Positions 59,466 through 64,000 of a stretch of 64,000 nt of DNA are shown one piece after another (position 1 is the first letter of the stretch; every line of letters begins with the position of its first letter). This DNA is from Phorcus lineatus. Taxonomy: Eukaryota; Mollusca; Gastropoda; Trochida; Trochidae. The notes beneath the pieces were generated by a model that was given only the letters and a program-made list of their open reading frames with translations, did not search any database and was not told where the DNA came from. The position numbers and the translations under genes are program-made. The stretch covers positions 6,447,882 through 6,511,881 of the forward strand of contig OV121088.1 of the NCBI GenBank assembly GCA_921293015.1, given 5' to 3'.

Positions 59466-59872
59466 CCCCCTCAATGCTTAACTTGGGACAGGGTGGCTAA
59501 ATCAAGAGTTGAAGAATTCCCCAACTAATCAGTACTTCCTCTTTAGGTTACTGCGTCGGAGTTCACTAATCTAAAGAGTTTTCGCTAAAGAGAACGCTGC
59601 AATGAAACCAAGAAATTGGGCGCATAGCAGTAATCTTTTTATTAGCCAAAATCGTCTCTGCCAGTTTTTTATCTGCTAATTATACAAAACATTTGGTCTC
59701 AAAAGAAAATATTGATACCAATTTGATTTTTTTTTATAATTTAACTCTTGGCGTAATAAAGGTTGGAAAAGATAAAATCATTATTTGAGTAACGGGATAG
59801 TGATACTATCTATACTGGAAAGTTTAGGTTGCCGATAACACTGTATTTCATAATTTCTTTCGCCTTCATCAG

Positions 59873-60079
59873 ATTCATCGGCCATCATCTCTGTTTACAC
59901 AACAATGCATCGCTAATAAAGCTTATCCGTTTGGCTACTGAAAAAGACAATCCTATGCTAGCCAGGGAACTTGGTCAACCATTTGTCCGAACCGAAGATA
60001 CCTCTGGAAGATCAGTGGACACCAAGGATAGAATAAAGGATGTTCAACTTCCATCTACTTTCATCCCGAATAAACCAGG
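59873..60079 (+). other. Possible plus-strand coding exon
   Basis: An open segment of 207 bases preceded by 'tctttcgccttcatcag' and followed by GG|GTAAAC. It reads 'HHLCLHNNASLIKLIRLATE', 'KDNPMLARELGQPFVRTED', 'TSGRSVDTKDRIKDVQ' and 'LPSTFIPNKPG', with a protein-like mix of charged residues and a Glu/Asp/Lys-rich stretch. No domain recognised and no partner exon seen in the window. The upstream extension lacks an ATG at the apparent start. Confidence 0.35.
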
Positions 60080-60106
60080 GTAAACATTCCGATATTTCCC
60101 CACTTT

Positions 60107-60913
60107 ACCCTGGAAACAGAGTAGACTCGATGCGATAATTTTATAACCTCCCTTTGCTCTCTTTTTCATCCAATCAATGTCTGTGCCTGGATGTCCGGCG
60201 TACCAATCAAATGGCTGCTAGAATGACACACCTCCATTAACGAAAGCGTCGGTGGCTATGGGCTTCGACATTGTATACTATTGTCTTAGAACCGAAAAGC
60301 CGACTTGTGATCAAGTAAAATACTCAAACAAATGCTTAATTATCTCCGACGTCTCGCTTTTCTTCTTATTTAACGGTACTCAAATCTATACTGGCCTGAT
60401 TTTCGGGGTCGTTAAGTGCTTAGGGACAGACAGACAGACAATATTATATCAAATTCTCACCACTGTATGTATACATTTCAAATTAAAACATACATGAAAA
60501 TACATCAGCGACGCTCTAAAAAAGAGCTATTAGAGATTACTATTACAGTAAAATATTCAGTAAAAGGTGATGTTAGATAAATTATCCTAATTATAACATC
60601 ATAAATTCAGACATATATAATATATATAAAACAAGTAAAATTAGCCATATAGCTAACGTAACGCCGACTTGTTTCCTTCCTTATTGCTTCCAAACAGTTT
60701 TAATTTCGTGCATGGCTACTATTATATAGAAATGCTAAAACTTGATATCCGTAGCGAACAATGATTTACTGATTTCAGAACAGAGTATGGTCTGTATCGA
60801 AGTCTAATTTTTTTCAGATAATTAAGACATATTTCATGGGCTACTGCTAGAAGGCGGTGCCAGCAAAGGGAGGTAACAAAATTATCGCGACAAGCCTACC
60901 TTGGTTCCAGGGT
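60107..60913. mobile_element. ~0.8-kb element with 52-bp terminal inverted repeats
   Basis: Left end accctggaaacagagtagac ... 'gcgataattttataacctcc' + 'ctttgct' (60107-60158). The right end read inward is accctggaaccaaggtaggc ... 'gcgataattttgttacctcc' + 'ctttgct' (60862-60913). The interior is non-coding apart from a chance ORF (60252-60497), so this is a MITE. A second shorter inversion, ccagggtaaa/tttaccctgg (60075-60113), abuts the left end. Confidence 0.75.
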
Positions 60914-60919
60914 ATTAGT

Positions 60920-61274
60920 ATAGAAAATTATCCGCATCTTTAATAACATTATATCAAAATACTTTAAAACTTTAAAACATGACTCCAACATTGGCAGCAT
61001 GGTCCGACCACAATGCCAATCACAACATTTCAAGTCTTTTGATAATACTTTATTCATAGATCAGTCTCATTAATGATTTCGGATGATACAATATGAATGG
61101 AATATTAGATTCGTACCTCCGAAGCAAATTATATTAGCAAGCCTCGGATATTTTGTACTTATCAACTTCTTACCGTATATTAGATATAAAATGACTGCTG
61201 AGTTTGATTCTCTATGATCACCATATTTCGGGAAATTACCGTTACAAAATGTTCAACAACAGGGTTAATCAATG
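60920..61274. other. 3' flank of the coiled-coil gene
   Basis: Contains AATAAA on the minus strand at 61049-61054, about 220 bases after the stop codon, a likely poly(A) signal. No other feature. Confidence 0.45.
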
Positions 61275-62000
61275 TTACATGCTGGCGCTACCTCCTAGTG
61301 CGGTCTCTACCTCCCTTAGCCACACTTCAATGCGGAAAAATAATTCTTCCTTCTCCAATGGAGAGGCTGCTATACTGAGAATGTCATCATCATCATCATC
61401 ATCTTTTAATTCTACGTCTTGTTCACGGCGCATTTGTTCGCGCATCTCTTCCTCCTGAAACCGAATGTCACGATTGCGTAAATTCGCAGATGCCGTGCGG
61501 AAATATCTCCCTTTTTCCTGTTCACAAAATGCTTCGGCTTTTATGTTAGCCATTTCGTAATCTAACCTGGCTCGTCCTTTGAACTTCTCTCGTAAAGAAG
61601 GATTCTTCGGAAGAATTCTTGCACGAACACCGGCTGGTAACGTCTTGTCGCTCTCAACAAAATGTGATGACGTCACTAAAGTTGGTGTTCCACAACCGCG
61701 AGATTTCAAATAATTAGTCAACCTAATTGGATCAATATTTTGGGTATGTCCTTGTGTAGAAGGTCTACTCTCTCGCGTTGTAGAAGCGTTGCTATCTCTA
61801 CCATTCATCACCGTACTTCTGCTAGTTGTAAGTCTCGTAGATTCTCGTTGACGAAAACAAAATGGTGGTGCTGACCTCAGCCCAGCGTTACTTGAATGAT
61901 TATTCGTGCGTCGTTGAGAGATTGGTGGGGTAGCATTCTGAAGACTCCGGAGGGGATACTTTTCCAATAATCTCCCATACATGGAATTGCAGTCAATCAT
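61275..62000 (-). CDS. Basic protein with C-terminal coiled coil and poly-Asp, unknown function (last exon)
   Basis: The exon starts right after a strong acceptor (gttgtttattttccag) with ATG ATT GAC, so the CDS probably begins at the splice site, giving 241 residues; an in-frame upstream exon is also possible. No domain recognised. Residues 1-90 are basic and Ser/Thr/Arg/Asn-rich (disordered). Residues 90-135 contain 'IDPIRLTNYLKSRGCGTPTL' and 'LPAGVRARILPKNPSL'. Residues 135-198 are a charged helix rich in Glu/Arg/Gln ('RFQEEEMREQMRREQDVEL'), likely a coiled coil. A run of seven Asp (200-206) is encoded by a tca/atc microsatellite. A final amphipathic helix ('EELFFRIEVWLREVETAL') ends the protein. 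No signal peptide or membrane segment, so probably cytoplasmic or nuclear. Upstream exons would lie beyond 62000. Confidence 0.68.
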   Translation of the reverse strand: MIDCNSMYGRLLEKYPLRSLQNATPPISQRRTNNHSSNAGLRSAPPFCFRQRESTRLTTSRSTVMNGRDSNASTTRESRPSTQGHTQNIDPIRLTNYLKSRGCGTPTLVTSSHFVESDKTLPAGVRARILPKNPSLREKFKGRARLDYEMANIKAEAFCEQEKGRYFRTASANLRNRDIRFQEEEMREQMRREQDVELKDDDDDDDILSIAASPLEKEELFFRIEVWLREVETALGGSASM

Positions 62001-64000
62001 CTGGAAAATAAACAACATGCAGTTTATTTATTTAGATAGTTATTTTTTTCTGTGTAGATTTTAACTACTGACAGTAGGTAAAATGGAGATGAAAAATAGG
62101 TATCTGATGTAAGTACCTGAAGGAACTCCTTTCACTTATCTTACATACCAAGTATTAATTGCAGTTGACGTTTTTATAGTACACACGTGTCTTCGTGTAG
62201 TAGGTAAAGATGTCATACTTAAGACACAAGGTAAAAGACTTCTGGTCTGTATAATAAATTATAAGGAGCCATGTGCAAAGTCTACATAAATCGTTGAGAA
62301 GCCTTAACTATTTATGAAATAGTTCTACCACTGGTTTTTGCTCTGCTTCTGCCAAAAATAAGAATTTTTCTACGAATCTTCTAAGAATATCAATCTCAAA
62401 ATAATTGGATATCACGGTAATATAATTACATCAAAGAACATCGCATGGGAAAAAAATACTGGTCTTAAAGCTTATGTAATGGTGCATTTGACCAATCCCA
62501 TAGCTGCTTGCTTGAGTTTTGAAAAACGGATGTCTTCATGTTGTTTTGCCAACTGTAAGGTTTATCAGACTCTAGGGGACTTCCCCCTCCTTTTCTTATG
62601 GAAGGTAGTAAATCGCAAGCGACTTAGAAAATATCTTTAGGTCAGGCAAAAAAGGCGTATTATTAATTACCTGTCAGCCACAAGAGACCGGAACCTTGAC
62701 AACAAGCGATGGCCAATGCAGTACCACCCAACAATTAGGTTTTTAAAGGCCAACATAAATATATCAGGTCCGTAATAATGCTGCAGGTCTTATTTGATAA
62801 GACATTATTTTATTTTTCTGTTTTATACTATATACTTTATATTTGTTGAAAGTTATGAGCTTTATTACTTCAGTTGATAATGTATAATGTTTAATAGCTT
62901 TTACAAAATATAAAACGACGCAAAATCCAACAGTAAACATGGAAATGAAAATATAATGGTTCATGGCATTTCGTAAACAATAAAAGAATTGATAAAGTTG
63001 GGAATGATGTTGTCTATTATGTACAAATTTCAAATTACCTTTTTGATCTAAGTTATTATAACGTTTATGTCATATACTACATATATTGAAATAGACATCA
63101 TTATTGATGTTTCATTTGTTTAATTCTAATGTAACATATGAAATTAACAATAACTATTTGCATCAAAAGTGGAATTTGTGAACTGGTGATAATAGTCGAC
63201 TTTCTTTCCGAATTACTCTGCGTTGATAAATTTACATAAAATGTTGAATCTTAAAAGAATTATAAATTCCATGGTAAATTTTAAACTAAAGAATATCTAG
63301 TCGTTGTTATAGTACTTAACAAACCAATTCATTATTAACGAAATGACATTCATAAAGCATTATAGTTCCATTTTCATATGCATCTTAGGTTTGGAGTTAT
63401 CTCGTATACTGAAAACATTTTAAACATACTTCCTTATGAATTATCAATTCATTCCCTTCCTAAAGAGGTTACAAATTAATTTCTTTCCAGCATATAAAAA
63501 ATCTCTGTTGAAAGATAATATTTATTTTTATCATTAGCCACATATTGTAAATTTTACGACACTTCATTATTTCAGCGCGGAGACTTCAGTAAAAACACTG
63601 GAACGACAGACAATCCCTGAATCATTTCTCAACGATACAGTCCCATGAACCTGGTGAACTTGTATGTATCATTCAATGTGTTACACAGGAGTTCGGGTTA
63701 TTTCCCAAATAGTTCAACATAAGAAGCGAAATATTTTCCATATGTGCACCTATGAAACATTGCCTTGGAAACATTGTTTCAGCACGAGTTCCAGTATTAT
63801 TTCTCAGACTTCATTGAATTATTGTTAGTGACGTCAATGTAGCGGGTCGTCGAAAGGGAAGCAAGCCATTTTATAGATACAAACTGTACTTCATTGCGAT
63901 AAAAAAATCATAATCAGTAATAAAGATACTATATGACACTCAGAAGTGTACCGTATGAATGTTTTCATGAAACTCGTTCAAATTTGTGAATAATCCTCGC
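62001..64000. other. Upstream intron or flank of the coiled-coil gene
   Basis: No convincing 5' exon in this stretch; AT-rich. The ORF at 62764-63033 looks accidental (AT-rich codons, no splice context). Confidence 0.4.

Noticed and set aside
62764-63033. Membrane-protein-like ORF 'YIFISMFTVGFCVVLYFV'
   Set aside because: AT-rich DNA readily gives hydrophobic frames. No splice sites, start context or homology.

Overview
This is eukaryotic, AT-rich DNA with few genes. It has long introns, GT..AG splice junctions, AATAAA signals, minisatellites and many decayed transposons, and no bacterial-style operons. Three things point to a mollusc, probably a shelled gastropod: a tRNA-derived SINE whose tail reads 'ggcgttaaa...caactcacctc' (two copies), a secreted chitin-binding plus laminin-G protein of the shell-matrix type, and a Crypton tyrosine recombinase. 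The species is not determined.

Layout. 0-5 kb: a dead mariner (+), a SINE tail and a dead Tc1-like transposase (-). 5-9 kb: non-coding, with a 32-bp minisatellite. 9.1-11.65 kb: a three-exon Crypton-type tyrosine recombinase gene (-) with all catalytic residues but a frame break at its start, followed by two perfect palindromes (11.9-12.6 kb). 13-17.5 kb: a SINE with target-site duplications, a TTAA-type MITE and an 827-bp inverted-repeat MITE carrying TGACGTCA motifs. 18-19.3 kb: a 5'-truncated LINE. 19.8-34.2 kb: two collinear, diverged copies of one non-coding segment. One copy has a 28-bp unit expanded to about 25 copies and the other has a single unit. Two more mariner remnants lie at 29.6 and 34.5-35.3 kb.

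36-57 kb, minus strand: a small secreted Gly/Tyr-rich protein (93 aa), then an eight-exon gene that I could assemble completely by splice sites and phase (396 aa). It has a signal peptide, two six-cysteine peritrophin-A chitin-binding domains, a short Cys-rich linker and a laminin-G domain. Its first intron is about 9.7 kb and contains a ~4.9-kb DNA transposon with long inverted repeats and a broken DDE-like transposase. Its last intron contains a 30-bp minisatellite. The two secreted proteins would suit a shell or cuticle matrix, but that role is inferred.

57-64 kb: a decayed MITE copy, a 42-bp tandem repeat, a possible plus-strand exon, a ~0.8-kb element with 52-bp terminal inverted repeats, and the last coding exon (minus strand) of a basic, coiled-coil protein of unknown function.

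All identifications come from reading motifs and splice signals by eye. No database search was possible.
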